A stretch of DNA of 64,000 bases, taken from Nesterenkonia muleiensis. GTDB taxonomy: Bacteria; Actinomycetota; Actinomycetes; Actinomycetales; Micrococcaceae. A program made the position numbers and the translations under genes. The notes under the pieces are model-generated. The model was not told where the DNA came from, did not search any database, and saw nothing but the letters and a program-made list of their open reading frames with translations. The stretch spans positions 1 through 64,000 of the forward strand of contig NZ_QWLD01000034.1 of the NCBI RefSeq assembly GCF_003600155.1, written 5' to 3'. This document shows positions 25,050 to 33,309 of this stretch, one piece after another (the first letter of the stretch is position 1; each line of letters begins with the position of its first letter).

Positions 25050-26959
25050 GCAGTCACCTTGCTCTCACGATGGTCGGGGATCAGGGACTCATGGGCATCT
25101 GGCAGTGTCTGAGCTGGGTCGGTGGACTCGCCGTCGTTCTCCCCTGTGGCAGATTCCATGGTGCGGCGCTGGCTGCTGGCCCACCGGGCGAGCTTGGAGT
25201 CGGGGTCCTTGAGCAGATCCTGGGGGGCGCCGTCTTCAGCGACATGTCCGTCCTGAAGCCACAGCACCCGGTCCAGTCCCTGAATCATCGACAGGTCATG
25301 GGTGATGGCCACCGTGGTGCGGCCACGGGTCAGCTCTCGGATGGAGTCCTCGACAATGGCGCGCGAGGCGGGGTCCAGGCCCGAGGTGGGCTCGTCCAGC
25401 AGCACGATCGGTGCGTTGCGGACCAGTGCACGGGCGATGGCGATCCGCTGCCGTTGACCGCCGGAGAGCGTATCACCGCGATTGCCGAGCACGGTCTCGT
25501 AGCCCGCGGGCAGCTTTATGATGAACTCATGGGCGCCGGCGCGGCGGGCGGCCTGCAGGATCTCCTCGTCTGTGGCGTCCTGCCGCCCGTAGCGGATGTT
25601 CTCGGCGACAGTGGTGGAGAACAGCACCGACTCCTGCAGCAGCATGGCGATATTGCTGCGCAGCTCTGCTTTGGCCACATTGCGGGTGGAGTACCCGTCC
25701 ACCAGCACGGTCCCGGAGTCGGGGTCGGCCAGCCGCAGAAGATAACCGGCTAGTGTCGACTTGCCCGCGCCGGAGGGTCCGAGCAGCCCCACCCGCTGAC
25801 CGGCGGGAATCTCCAGGCTGAGGTCCTGGAACAGCGGCACCCCCCTGCCGTCGGCGGCGCTGACCCGCCAGAAGCAGAGCTCGCCGCTGACCTGGTGCAT
25901 GGGCAGGGGATCGGCGGGATCCCTGACCTCCACCGGTTCGTCCAGCAGATCGGCGATGCGTTCCCCGGAGGCGGTCGCCCGGGCAATCCGCCCGGTGTAC
26001 TTGGCCATATCGCGCAGCGGCTTCATGGCGATCTTCAGGTACATCAGGAACAGCACCATATCGCCGGGGGTCATGATCCCGGCGAGCACCTGCCAGCCGC
26101 CGAAGCCCAGCACTACCGCAGTGGCGATCCCGACGAACAAATCGGTGGAGCGCTCCAGCCGGGCGGCCAGCCGGCGGGCCTTGATCCCGGCTTTGAGTGC
26201 TTTCTTGTTCCCGGCGGCGAATCCTGAGGCCACCGTGTCCTCCAGCCCGTAGGCTTGCACCACACGGATGGCCGCCATTGCTTCCGCGGCGTCGCCCACC
26301 AGCTGTCCCTCGCCCTTGCGGGTCGAGCGGGCGGCGGAGGTGATCTTCGGGGAGAGCACCCGGGACGCCAGCAGATAACCGCCGGCGGTGACGAACACCA
26401 CCACCGCCAGCACCGGGTTGAGCACGATGACCACCACGAAAAGCGTGACCAGGGTCAGCAGGTTGCCCATCATGGGCAGGCCCGCGGTGACGGCCACCTC
26501 CTGCAGCCGGCCCATATCGCCGACCAGCCGCTGGGAGGTGTCGCCGATGCTGGCGTTGGAGTGGTACCGCAGGGACAGCGACTGGATATGCTCGAACACC
26601 TTGGTGCGCAGCCTGGCGGCCACCTTCACTCCGGTTTTGGCGAACGCAATGGTGGAGGCGTAGTTGCAGAGAGCTCTGCCGGCCACGATTCCAGCCAGCG
26701 CCACCGACCAGAAGACGATCACACCGGCCACATTGTCCGAACCGTCCGCGCTGCTGGCCAGTTCTGCCCCGAGGGCGTCGGAGACCGCGTCCACGGTGTG
26801 CTTGACCGGCCAGGGCTCCAGGATCCGGAAAAGCACATCGCCCATCAGGGCCAAAAAACCCAGGCCCACCAGCAGTTTGTGGCGCTTGACGAACGGCCAC
26901 ACCATGCCGAGTGTGCGCAGCAGCGCCTGGCGGTTCAGCGAGGTGGATGCTTTGCCCAT
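25046..26959 (-). CDS. ABC exporter, fused membrane and ATPase domains
   Basis: A 637-residue half-transporter of the MsbA/MDR type. Six membrane helices in residues about 20-320 (type IV ABC transmembrane fold), then a nucleotide-binding domain with Walker A LGPSGAGKSTLAGYLL, signature LSGGQRQRIAIARAL, Walker B IVLLDEPTSGLD and switch histidine in VAITHDLSMI. It should work as a homodimer exporting a lipid, glycolipid or saccharide. The frame is open upstream, but ATG 26959 overlaps the glycosyltransferase stop (TGATG) and starts MGKASTSLNRQ. Its place among three glycosyltransferases points to export of their product. Confidence 0.9.
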   Translation of the reverse strand: MGKASTSLNRQALLRTLGMVWPFVKRHKLLVGLGFLALMGDVLFRILEPWPVKHTVDAVSDALGAELASSADGSDNVAGVIVFWSVALAGIVAGRALCNYASTIAFAKTGVKVAARLRTKVFEHIQSLSLRYHSNASIGDTSQRLVGDMGRLQEVAVTAGLPMMGNLLTLVTLFVVVIVLNPVLAVVVFVTAGGYLLASRVLSPKITSAARSTRKGEGQLVGDAAEAMAAIRVVQAYGLEDTVASGFAAGNKKALKAGIKARRLAARLERSTDLFVGIATAVVLGFGGWQVLAGIMTPGDMVLFLMYLKIAMKPLRDMAKYTGRIARATASGERIADLLDEPVEVRDPADPLPMHQVSGELCFWRVSAADGRGVPLFQDLSLEIPAGQRVGLLGPSGAGKSTLAGYLLRLADPDSGTVLVDGYSTRNVAKAELRSNIAMLLQESVLFSTTVAENIRYGRQDATDEEILQAARRAGAHEFIIKLPAGYETVLGNRGDTLSGGQRQRIAIARALVRNAPIVLLDEPTSGLDPASRAIVEDSIRELTRGRTTVAITHDLSMIQGLDRVLWLQDGHVAEDGAPQDLLKDPDSKLARWASSQRRTMESATGENDGESTDPAQTLPDAHESLIPDHRESKVTA

Positions 26960-28329
26960 CAGCTCATCACCTGCTGAACGAGGCGGCCGGAGGATCTGGA
27001 GAACGACGCCGGTTCTCGTCTCTGGCGAGCCGGCCGGATGAGCCTGGGCGCGCCGTCGAGCGCCTCCAGGACATCGGCGGCCCGGGAGACCCAGCGGTGC
27101 CGGGCGACAGCCTCGGCGCGTGCCGCGGCCCCCATCTGCTGCCGCTGCTGTGGGTTCTCGGCGAGCAGGAGCAAGGCCGCGGCAAGGGCGCCCGGATCGG
27201 ATCCTGGCACCAGCAGCCCAGTTCTCCAGTGCTCGACCACCTCCGGAATCTCGCCGATCTCGGAGGCCACCACCGGCAGCCCGGCGGCGAGGTACTCGTA
27301 GACCTTCAAGGGGGAGAAGTAGTGTTCGCCGCTGCTCTGGGACAGCGGGTACGGGGCCACGCCCACATCCCATCCCGCCAGTGCAGCCGGCACTTGACCC
27401 GGAGCCGCTGCACCACGGAAGTGCACCTGGCCGCCGATGCCCAGCCGGAGGGCAAGGGCTTGCAGTTCTGTACGCTGCGGCCCGTCTCCTACGATCTCGA
27501 GGACGGCATCAGCGGATGCGATGGTCGCAGTGAGCTGAGCGAACGCCTCAAGCAGGAACTCGGTGCCGTGCCAGGGCTTGAGGGTGCCCAGGAAGCCTAC
27601 AGTGAGGGGGCGGTTCTCCGCGCTGCGGCTCTCGGGGACGATGAATCGTTCGGTGTTGACACCGTTAGGGGTGACCAGCACTGTGGGGACGCCGCCTGCG
27701 CGGTACGGCGCTTCAGGCGTGAAGGCCGAGGCCTCTGCACCCGGCCCGGCGCTGAGGCGGCGAACCCACTCGGCCACCGGTGTTGAGACGCAGCTGATGA
27801 CATCCGCCGCGGCGAAGGTCTGCAGTGTGGCCTCCACTGCGGTTTCGGCGTCGTGCAGTCTGCGGTGTGCCGACTGCTCTTCCAGCAGGGGAGCGTTGAC
27901 CTCGACTACCAGCCGCGGAGCGGCGATGCCGAGGCCCCTCGTGTGGGGGCGTTGTGGTGCTGTGCGTAGGCGGTCCTTCAGCTCAGCGCCTGACGTGGAG
28001 AAGAGCGAGTAGCGCTCGTAGATCAGCTCGAATGCGCCGTCAGCGGCCAGCTGCGCCATCCGTTTGGCTGTGCGGAGGGTGGCCTGCTCACGGGCTGCCG
28101 CGCCCTTGACCCCGGCGACGGGGACAACGTACACCGGAAGGTCTTTCAGGTCCGAGGGCACATGTTCAGTGGCGTTGTCGTGGTGCCTATCGCCTCGTTT
28201 GGTGGCGAAAACGGTCACCTCATGGCCCAGGGCGCGGAAGGCGCGGATCATCTCCTGGGCATGGACGCTGGCGCCCTTGGTGCCGAAGACGCCGATTCCG
28301 GGGTCGGCCAGAATATAGGCGATTCTCAT
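26959..28329 (-). CDS. glycosyltransferase family 4 (first)
   Basis: A 456-residue GT-B fold enzyme. N-terminal acceptor domain begins MRIAYILADPGIGVFGTKGA with the glycine-rich GT4 turn; the donor domain has VTPNGVNTERF, VGFLGTLKPWHGTEFLLEA and the E-x7-E-type motif in YFSPLKVYEYLAAGLPVVAS. GT4 enzymes retain donor stereochemistry and use nucleotide sugars such as GDP-mannose or UDP-glucose; donor and acceptor cannot be told here. Start overlaps the next upstream glycosyltransferase stop by 4 bases, and its stop overlaps the exporter start. Cytoplasmic or membrane-peripheral. Confidence 0.88.
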   Translation of the reverse strand: MRIAYILADPGIGVFGTKGASVHAQEMIRAFRALGHEVTVFATKRGDRHHDNATEHVPSDLKDLPVYVVPVAGVKGAAAREQATLRTAKRMAQLAADGAFELIYERYSLFSTSGAELKDRLRTAPQRPHTRGLGIAAPRLVVEVNAPLLEEQSAHRRLHDAETAVEATLQTFAAADVISCVSTPVAEWVRRLSAGPGAEASAFTPEAPYRAGGVPTVLVTPNGVNTERFIVPESRSAENRPLTVGFLGTLKPWHGTEFLLEAFAQLTATIASADAVLEIVGDGPQRTELQALALRLGIGGQVHFRGAAAPGQVPAALAGWDVGVAPYPLSQSSGEHYFSPLKVYEYLAAGLPVVASEIGEIPEVVEHWRTGLLVPGSDPGALAAALLLLAENPQQRQQMGAAARAEAVARHRWVSRAADVLEALDGAPRLIRPARQRREPASFSRSSGRLVQQVMS

Positions 28330-29747
28330 CGGAGCACCTCCGTTCGGCTGCGGGCCAGTTCGGCAGTCTTGTGACCAGTAGGCTCAGCATGCTCCGGGTC
28401 GGCTGTGCGGTCCGAATCAGCTCTCAGTGCTGTATGGGCGGCGGCTGCTTGCGGTTCAGGCACGCTGGTGGGCGCGAACTGGCCGAAGGACGGCCGGTGT
28501 GTCCCACGCCGCCGGAGTTGGCGCTGCGCTGCGAGTGTTTCGCCCACCGGCGGAACCAGTGACTTCAGCTGGGCAGCTTGGCGTGCGGAGTCGAACTGCT
28601 GCTCGATGAGCGTGCGGGCGGCGTCGGTCACCGGGGGACTGGTCTGGGCGCCGATGGCCTCGGCCAGGGCCTGGGCCAGCGCCTCGACGTCACCGGAGGG
28701 CACCAGCCATCCGGTTTCGCCGGGGCGGACGACCTCACTCACTGCGGTGACGTCAGCGGCCACGCATCGGATACCGCAGGCCATCGCTTCAAGAAGCACG
28801 GTGGGAAGTCCGTCGGCGTTTCCATCGGAGCCGACCACGAACGGTGCGGCAAAGACATCGTGACTGCCCATCAGCTCAGTGACCTCAGCCTGCGTGCGTG
28901 GGCCCAGCAGATGCACATCGTCGTGCAGGTCCAGGGCACTGATCTGGGCTTCCAGCTCGGTGGCCAGCGGGCCGTCGCCGGCAATATTGGCCTGGACCAG
29001 GATGCCGCGTTCCTGCAGCAGGGCCACGGCGGCGACCAGCACGCCGAATCCTTTCTTCTCCACCAGCCGGCCCACTGCCAGGATGCGCGGCACCGCGCGC
29101 GTGAAACGGTGTGGCTGGAAAGGGAACCGGTCAAGGTTCAGTCCGTTGCGCACTAGGTGCAGGTTCGCCGTGGAGTCCGGGAAGCGGCGCTGCAGATCAC
29201 GCAGGTTGTACTCCGAGATGGTCACGGCGTGGTGGGCCTGGGCGAACTTCCGCTCCAGCTCGTGCTGGTCCACGTCCTGATGGAAGATGTCCTTGGCGTG
29301 GGCGGTGAACGAATAGGGCAGACCTGCGATGGCGCCGGCGAACCGGGCCACCGTGGTGGCCACCGAGGCGAAGTGGGCGTGGAGGTGGGTCACCCCGTGC
29401 TGCCGGGCGGCCTGGGCGAGCAGGACCGCCTGGAAAGCGTCGTCGGCCTCAGCTTCCAGCAGTTCGGGGATCGTCTGCTGAATCCCGCCCCTGAGGTCTT
29501 CGGCCTCAGCGACCTCGGCCATCCGCTGCCACAGCTTGGAGGCGTTGGAGGTTCGCGGGATCTGGACAACCGGTGCTTTGACCTTGGCCAGCTCGGCGTG
29601 GAAGTGGGTGTCGGTGGGGGTGCGCAGGCTGAAGATGACGATGCGTTCGCCGGCGGCTTCGCGGGCCAGGATCTCGGAGACGATGAACGTCTCGGAGAAC
29701 CGGGGGTACATTTTCAGGACGTATCCGATAACGGGTGCGGGGGACAT
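28326..29747 (-). CDS. glycosyltransferase family 4 (second)
   Basis: A 473-residue GT-B enzyme with the opening VLKMYPRFSETFIVSEIL typical of exopolysaccharide GT4 enzymes of the WcaL/AmsK type. Further marks are HLHAHFASVATTVARF, the nucleotide-sugar core LAVGRLVEKKGFGVLVAAVA and donor motif GLPTVLLEAMACGIRCVA. The C-terminal about 60 residues are extra, Arg/Glu/Ala-rich and probably disordered. Start ATG 29747 lies 21 bases after the upstream glycosyltransferase; GAGG precedes it. Probably adds one sugar in the cluster's glycan. Confidence 0.88.
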   Translation of the reverse strand: MSPAPVIGYVLKMYPRFSETFIVSEILAREAAGERIVIFSLRTPTDTHFHAELAKVKAPVVQIPRTSNASKLWQRMAEVAEAEDLRGGIQQTIPELLEAEADDAFQAVLLAQAARQHGVTHLHAHFASVATTVARFAGAIAGLPYSFTAHAKDIFHQDVDQHELERKFAQAHHAVTISEYNLRDLQRRFPDSTANLHLVRNGLNLDRFPFQPHRFTRAVPRILAVGRLVEKKGFGVLVAAVALLQERGILVQANIAGDGPLATELEAQISALDLHDDVHLLGPRTQAEVTELMGSHDVFAAPFVVGSDGNADGLPTVLLEAMACGIRCVAADVTAVSEVVRPGETGWLVPSGDVEALAQALAEAIGAQTSPPVTDAARTLIEQQFDSARQAAQLKSLVPPVGETLAAQRQLRRRGTHRPSFGQFAPTSVPEPQAAAAHTALRADSDRTADPEHAEPTGHKTAELARSRTEVLR

Positions 29748-29768
29748 GGGTGATCGACCTCTTCAATC

Positions 29769-31016
29769 TCAGCGGGTAGCGTCAACGGCTGGGGTAACAG
29801 GGAAGGTCCGGTTCGGGGCTGTTCGGATGTGGGTATGGGTAGTTCTGCGGGCGGTGATCTCCGCGGCAGCGATATCGCCCAGCCTGGTCAGTCCGTCCAG
29901 GTCGAGACTGTCGCGGATGCTGCGCCGGCTGACAGCACTGGCCAGCCATGTGCTCAGTCTTTCCGGGCTGAGCTGCCCCGGGCTCAGGGCGTCTACTGCT
30001 CCGGCGGCTCTCAGCGCGCTGGCCCGGATCTGCTGCTCCTGCCGGCGTGAGTTGCGGGGTATCACCAGAGCGGGCGTCGTCGTGGCCATGATTTCGGTCA
30101 GAGAGTTGTATCCGCCCATGGAGATCACCGCCGCAGCATCGCGTACCAGCTTGGGCACGTGGGGGGCGTAGCGGGTGACTCTGACATGTCCCGGGACAGC
30201 GCCGGATTCCCGTACCGCGTCCAGGATGCGATCGTGGTCGGCTGCCGGCATCTGAGGGCCGGTGAGAATGATGTGCCGGTGGCCCTCCGGGATGGCTGCC
30301 CGCGCAGCTGCGAGGCCGATGGTGCCTCCATCGGACCCGCCGCCGACCATGGTGAGCACATAAGGCTGTTGGGCTCCGACCGAGGAGGCGGTCAGCGGGT
30401 CATCGGGCCGGCCGTGTGAGAGGAACCCGGTGAAGGTGGTGATCGCGGCAAGTTCGGCAGGGATCTCACCGGTGGCCAGCGGATCATAGACATTCTGGTC
30501 CCCGTAGATCCACATCGCGGAATAGTAGCGGGCCACACCGGCCGCGCCCCCGATCCGCTCCCATTCGGCGCGCGCCACTTCTGCGGTGTCGAGGACATCG
30601 CGCATACCCAGCACACAGTGGGTGCCTGTTCCTTGCAGGATCTCCAGGGCGGGCAGCAGCTCGTTGTCAACGCCGAAAGGATGCCGGTCGACGATGAGCA
30701 GGTCGGGATTCACAGCCTCCAGCGCCGCGGCGGCAGTGGAGCTGCGCAGATGCCACAGTCGTTCGGTGCTCACGTCTAGACTGCGGGATTCGTAGCCGAA
30801 GGCAGTCCGGGTGAACCCGGGCAGCACCAGCCAGTCCCAGCCCTCGGGCAGTGCATCGGCAGTGGCCCCGGGGTGACCGGCCACCAGCAGACCGCGCACC
30901 CTTTCTCCGGTGATACGCGGCAAATCGGCGGCCAGTGCATAGGCGAGGGCGCGGTTGCGCCTGGCGTGGCCGAGTCCCACCGAATCGTGGGAGTACATGG
31001 CAACTGTGATGGTCAT
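29769..31016 (-). CDS. MurG/GT28-like glycosyltransferase
   Basis: A 415-residue GT-B protein. N-terminus HDSVGLGHARRNRALAYALA resembles the acceptor-side loop of MurG and the predicted-glycosyltransferase family (PF13528-like). The donor half has LTMVGGGSDGGTIGL, HIILTGPQMP and SMGGYNSLTEIMATTTPALV, the GT28 C-terminal motif where the nucleotide sugar binds. It is the first gene of the reverse-strand cluster and the palindrome at 31060-31092 lies 44 bases upstream of its start. Likely a UDP-sugar enzyme acting on a lipid- or polymer-linked acceptor; the exact reaction is unknown. Confidence 0.82.
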   Translation of the reverse strand: MTITVAMYSHDSVGLGHARRNRALAYALAADLPRITGERVRGLLVAGHPGATADALPEGWDWLVLPGFTRTAFGYESRSLDVSTERLWHLRSSTAAAALEAVNPDLLIVDRHPFGVDNELLPALEILQGTGTHCVLGMRDVLDTAEVARAEWERIGGAAGVARYYSAMWIYGDQNVYDPLATGEIPAELAAITTFTGFLSHGRPDDPLTASSVGAQQPYVLTMVGGGSDGGTIGLAAARAAIPEGHRHIILTGPQMPAADHDRILDAVRESGAVPGHVRVTRYAPHVPKLVRDAAAVISMGGYNSLTEIMATTTPALVIPRNSRRQEQQIRASALRAAGAVDALSPGQLSPERLSTWLASAVSRRSIRDSLDLDGLTRLGDIAAAEITARRTTHTHIRTAPNRTFPVTPAVDATR

Positions 31017-31059
31017 GGTGAACCAGCATGGCCACCCATTGTGAGACCACTGTGAGATT

Positions 31060-31092
31060 AAGATGAGAGATTCAGCGTGAATCTCTCATCTT
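31060..31092. promoter_or_regulatory. 15-bp perfect palindrome upstream of glycosyltransferase cluster
   Basis: Arms AAGATGAGAGATTCA (31060-31074) and its exact reverse complement (31078-31092) with a 3-base loop; TTTT follows on the plus strand. It includes GATGAGA and TCTCATC, the halves seen at 12360-12377. It sits 44 bases before the glycosyltransferase start and about 70 bases after the DUF1844 gene, so it can be an operator of the cluster or a transcription stop. Confidence 0.55.
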
Positions 31093-31137
31093 TTGTGATC
31101 GTCAGGTGCGGGACCAACCCTCTGTGGTGAATCCCGA

Positions 31138-31152
31138 GCGGGGTTTCCCCGC
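31138..31152. terminator. hairpin just downstream of DUF1844 gene
   Basis: GCGGGG (31138-31143), loop TTT, CCCCGC (31147-31152): a perfect 6-base stem nine bases beyond the stop codon of the minus-strand DUF1844 gene. No T-run follows on that strand, so it is a weak terminator candidate or an mRNA-stabilising hairpin. Confidence 0.35.
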
Positions 31153-31160
31153 CGGCGGGA

Positions 31161-31553
31161 CTAGTTAACCGCGCCGGTCCACTTCTCACCGGGGCCTTTG
31201 CCCGGAGCATCGGGAATGATCGACTCTTCGCGAAATGCCAGCTGCAGGGAGCGCACGCCGTCGCGCAGCGGAGCCGCATGGGTGGAACCCACCTCCGGTG
31301 CAGCTGCTGTGACCAGTCCCGCCAGAGCGGTGATGAGCTTCCGGGCCTCGTCGAGGTCCTTTAATTCAGCGGCATCGGGCCCTTCTGCCAAGCCGGTCTT
31401 CACCGCGGCGGCACTCATCAGATGCACCGCCACGGTGTTGATCAGCTCCACCGCGGGCACCTCGGCGATGTCCCGGGCTTGGGAGCCTGCCGCGTCGGCC
31501 ACGGCGTCGCTGTGGCTGGTGGGCTGGTTCGGGCTGTTCTGGTCACTAGTCAT
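31161..31553 (-). CDS. DUF1844 domain protein
   Basis: A 130-residue protein of the DUF1844 family, conserved across actinobacteria and characteristically adjacent to infC. N-terminal 35 residues are polar and variable; the domain (about 35-110) includes [40 protein letters not shown] and [14 protein letters not shown]. No reaction is known. ATG 31553 (MTSDQN) is chosen; the frame extends upstream without a better start. Divergent from infC, sharing a 90-base intergenic region; its role may be linked to translation, but this is unproven. Confidence 0.88.
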   Translation of the reverse strand: MTSDQNSPNQPTSHSDAVADAAGSQARDIAEVPAVELINTVAVHLMSAAAVKTGLAEGPDAAELKDLDEARKLITALAGLVTAAAPEVGSTHAAPLRDGVRSLQLAFREESIIPDAPGKGPGEKWTGAVN

Positions 31554-31586
31554 ACTGCTAAGATTCTCATAGTCGTTTTCGGCCGC

Positions 31587-31646
31587 GCCACTACGTGCCC
31601 AAAAAAGTGGCCACACCATACATTCATCGAATCAGGAGCAAGACAG
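31587..31646 (+). promoter_or_regulatory. infC 5' leader with stem-loop and Shine-Dalgarno
   Basis: The leader contains a GCCACT/AGTGGC stem (31587-31592 with 31606-31611) and the strong Shine-Dalgarno AGGAG (31634-31638) placed eight bases before an ATC codon. The Shine-Dalgarno position decides the start of infC. Confidence 0.5.
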
Positions 31647-32363
31647 ATCAGCGAACCACGCATCAACAACCGCATCCGAGTGCCAGAAGTCCGCCTCGTC
31701 GGTCCCCAGGGGGAGCAAGTAGGCATCGTCAGAATCGAAGACGCACTGCGTTTGGCGGGCGAAGCTGATCTGGATCTGGTCGAGGTGGCCCCGCAGGCCA
31801 AACCCCCGGTCTGCAAGCTGATGGACTTCGGCAAATGGAAGTACGAGGCCGCGGTCAAGGCCCGTGAGTCTCGGAAGAATCAGGCGACCACCACGCTCAA
31901 GGAAGTGCGCTTCCGCCTGAAGATCGATGACCATGACTACCAGACAAAGGTGGGCCACGCTCGCCGGTTCCTGGACGCCGGGGACAAGGTCAAGGCCATG
32001 ATCCAGTTCCGTGGCCGCGAGCAGCAGCGCCCGGAGATGGGTGTGCGTCTGCTTCAGCGGTTCAGTGAGGATGTCGCTGATCTGGGCCAGGTGGAATCCT
32101 CTCCGCGCCAGGACGGCCGTCACATGGTGATGGTGGTCGGTCCGCTGCGGACCAAGGCGCAGCAGGCCAAGGCTGCGGCTGCCAGCACCGAGGGTGAAGT
32201 CTCCGACAATGAGGAGAACAAGGCCAAGGCCAAGGAGAAGAGCGAGCGCCGGGCCCGGAAGACCCAAGAGCGTCAGCAGCGGGTCTCCACTGACAAGGGT
32301 GACGTCAAGCCGCTCTCCAACTCCATGGCCGATTACCTGCCGGATGAGCTGAAGAACCTGTGA
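31647..32363 (+). CDS. infC: translation initiation factor IF-3, apparent ATC start
   Basis: A 238-residue IF-3 that binds the 30S subunit and checks start-codon pairing. N domain: [21 protein letters not shown] domain: [12 protein letters not shown]-like core and [31 protein letters not shown] charged C-terminal extension of about 60 residues ([19 protein letters not shown]) is typical of actinobacteria. No ATG or GTG fits: the conserved protein starts at ISEPR and AGGAG lies eight bases before ATC (31647), matching the rare-codon autoregulation known for E. coli infC (AUU). Upstream in-frame starts would add unrelated residues antisense to DUF1844. First gene of infC-rpmI-rplT. Confidence 0.93.
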   Translation: MSEPRINNRIRVPEVRLVGPQGEQVGIVRIEDALRLAGEADLDLVEVAPQAKPPVCKLMDFGKWKYEAAVKARESRKNQATTTLKEVRFRLKIDDHDYQTKVGHARRFLDAGDKVKAMIQFRGREQQRPEMGVRLLQRFSEDVADLGQVESSPRQDGRHMVMVVGPLRTKAQQAKAAAASTEGEVSDNEENKAKAKEKSERRARKTQERQQRVSTDKGDVKPLSNSMADYLPDELKNL

Positions 32364-32593
32364 TTCGCTGAATCTGGCGCAGTCCCGTAAGATGTTCGGT
32401 TGGGTCTGTGTAGCTGTGCCTGCTTTGAGCGGAGCACGCTGACAGCCTCAGACAAAGGGACTGTGCTCATTCCGATGAGGGCTCACATCAGCTGAGTCAG
32501 GGCAGTCCACCTCTGTGCCGCCGCGTCGTCTTTTATCGATGGTCACACGCACTAGGCACTGCAGGTCCGAACGAACAAAAGGAGTACGGCACT
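32364..32593 (+). other. infC-rpmI intergenic region with stem-loop potential
   Basis: A 230-base gap, long for a ribosomal operon. It holds the inverted pair GAGCAC (32432-32437) and GTGCTC (32463-32468) and other pairing stretches, then AAAAGGAG just before rpmI. A structured leader where L20 or another protein represses rpmI-rplT is possible; no known riboswitch motif was recognised. Confidence 0.35.
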
Positions 32594-32788
32594 ATGCCGA
32601 AGAACAAGACTCACTCCGGTGCCAAGAAGCGTTTCAAGCAGACCGGCTCCGGCAAGATCAAGCGCCAGCAGGCTAACCGCCGCCACTACCTGGAGCACAA
32701 GTCCTCGCGTCTGACTCGCCGCCTGGCCTCTGACCAGATCGTCACCAAGGCCGACGAGAAGCGCATCAAGAAGATGCTGGGCCTCTAG
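32594..32788 (+). CDS. rpmI: 50S ribosomal protein L35
   Basis: A 64-residue basic protein with the full L35 pattern: [20 protein letters not shown] at the start, [16 protein letters not shown] in the middle and IKKMLGL at the end. Component of the large ribosomal subunit. ATG at 32594 with AAAAGGAG 10-17 bases upstream. Follows infC and precedes rplT, the usual order. Confidence 0.98.
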   Translation: MPKNKTHSGAKKRFKQTGSGKIKRQQANRRHYLEHKSSRLTRRLASDQIVTKADEKRIKKMLGL

Positions 32789-32833
32789 CCCCAGCGCCCC
32801 TCGCCGAAGACTTAACGCACAGGAGAACCCACC

Positions 32834-33226
32834 ATGGCACGTGTAAAAAGGGCGATCAACGCCCACAAGAAGCGCCGCAAGGTCCTTGACCGGGCCTCCG
32901 GCTACCGCGGACAGCGCTCCCGCCTCTACCGCAAGGCCAAGGAGCAGCTGCTGCACAGCTACACCTACAACTACCAGCACCGCAAGAAGCGCAAGGGCGA
33001 CTTCCGCCGCCTCTGGATCCAGCGCATCAACGCTGCCTCCCGCGCTCACGGTCTGACCTACAACCGTTTCATCCAGGGTCTGAAGGCCGCTGAGGTGGAG
33101 GTCGACCGCCGCATGCTGGCTGAGTTGGCCGTCTCCGACGCCAAGGCTTTCGAGGCCCTGGTGGAGACCGCACGCAAGGCACTGCCTGAGGACGTCAACG
33201 CCCCTCGCGAGAAGGCCACTGCCTGA
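32834..33226 (+). CDS. rplT: 50S ribosomal protein L20
   Basis: A 130-residue L20: [33 protein letters not shown], and [20 protein letters not shown] are diagnostic. L20 is needed early in 50S assembly and in many bacteria represses its own operon. A short acidic/basic C-terminal tail ([13 protein letters not shown]) goes beyond the core. AGGAGAA at 32821-32827 precedes the ATG. It ends about 20 bases before a strong intrinsic terminator. Confidence 0.98.
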   Translation: MARVKRAINAHKKRRKVLDRASGYRGQRSRLYRKAKEQLLHSYTYNYQHRKKRKGDFRRLWIQRINAASRAHGLTYNRFIQGLKAAEVEVDRRMLAELAVSDAKAFEALVETARKALPEDVNAPREKATA

Positions 33227-33248
33227 GCCTGCTGAGCTGAACAACGAC

Positions 33249-33294
33249 GACGGCGCTCGTTCCCTCATCAAGGGAGCGGGCGCCGTCTGGTTTT
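33249..33294 (+). terminator. intrinsic terminator of infC-rpmI-rplT
   Basis: A near-perfect 17-base stem, GACGGCGCTCGTTCCCT (33249-33265) with AGGGAGCGGGCGCCGTC (33271-33287), a five-base loop and TGGTTTT. Stable G+C stem plus T-run, 22 bases after the rplT stop, is a textbook rho-independent terminator. Confidence 0.92.
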
Positions 33295-33309
33295 AACTAG
33301 GATGACTCC

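Noticed and set aside
25527-26900. 457-residue minus-strand frame
   Set aside because: It is a shifted frame inside the ABC exporter gene with Gly/Arg-rich low-complexity translation.
26960-27373. Upstream extension of the ABC exporter
   Set aside because: It overlaps the glycosyltransferase gene in another frame; the TGATG overlap at 26959 marks the start.
31422-31646. 75-residue upstream extension of infC
   Set aside because: The extension is antisense to DUF1844, carries no IF-3 homology and lacks a good ribosome site; the ATC with AGGAG fits better.
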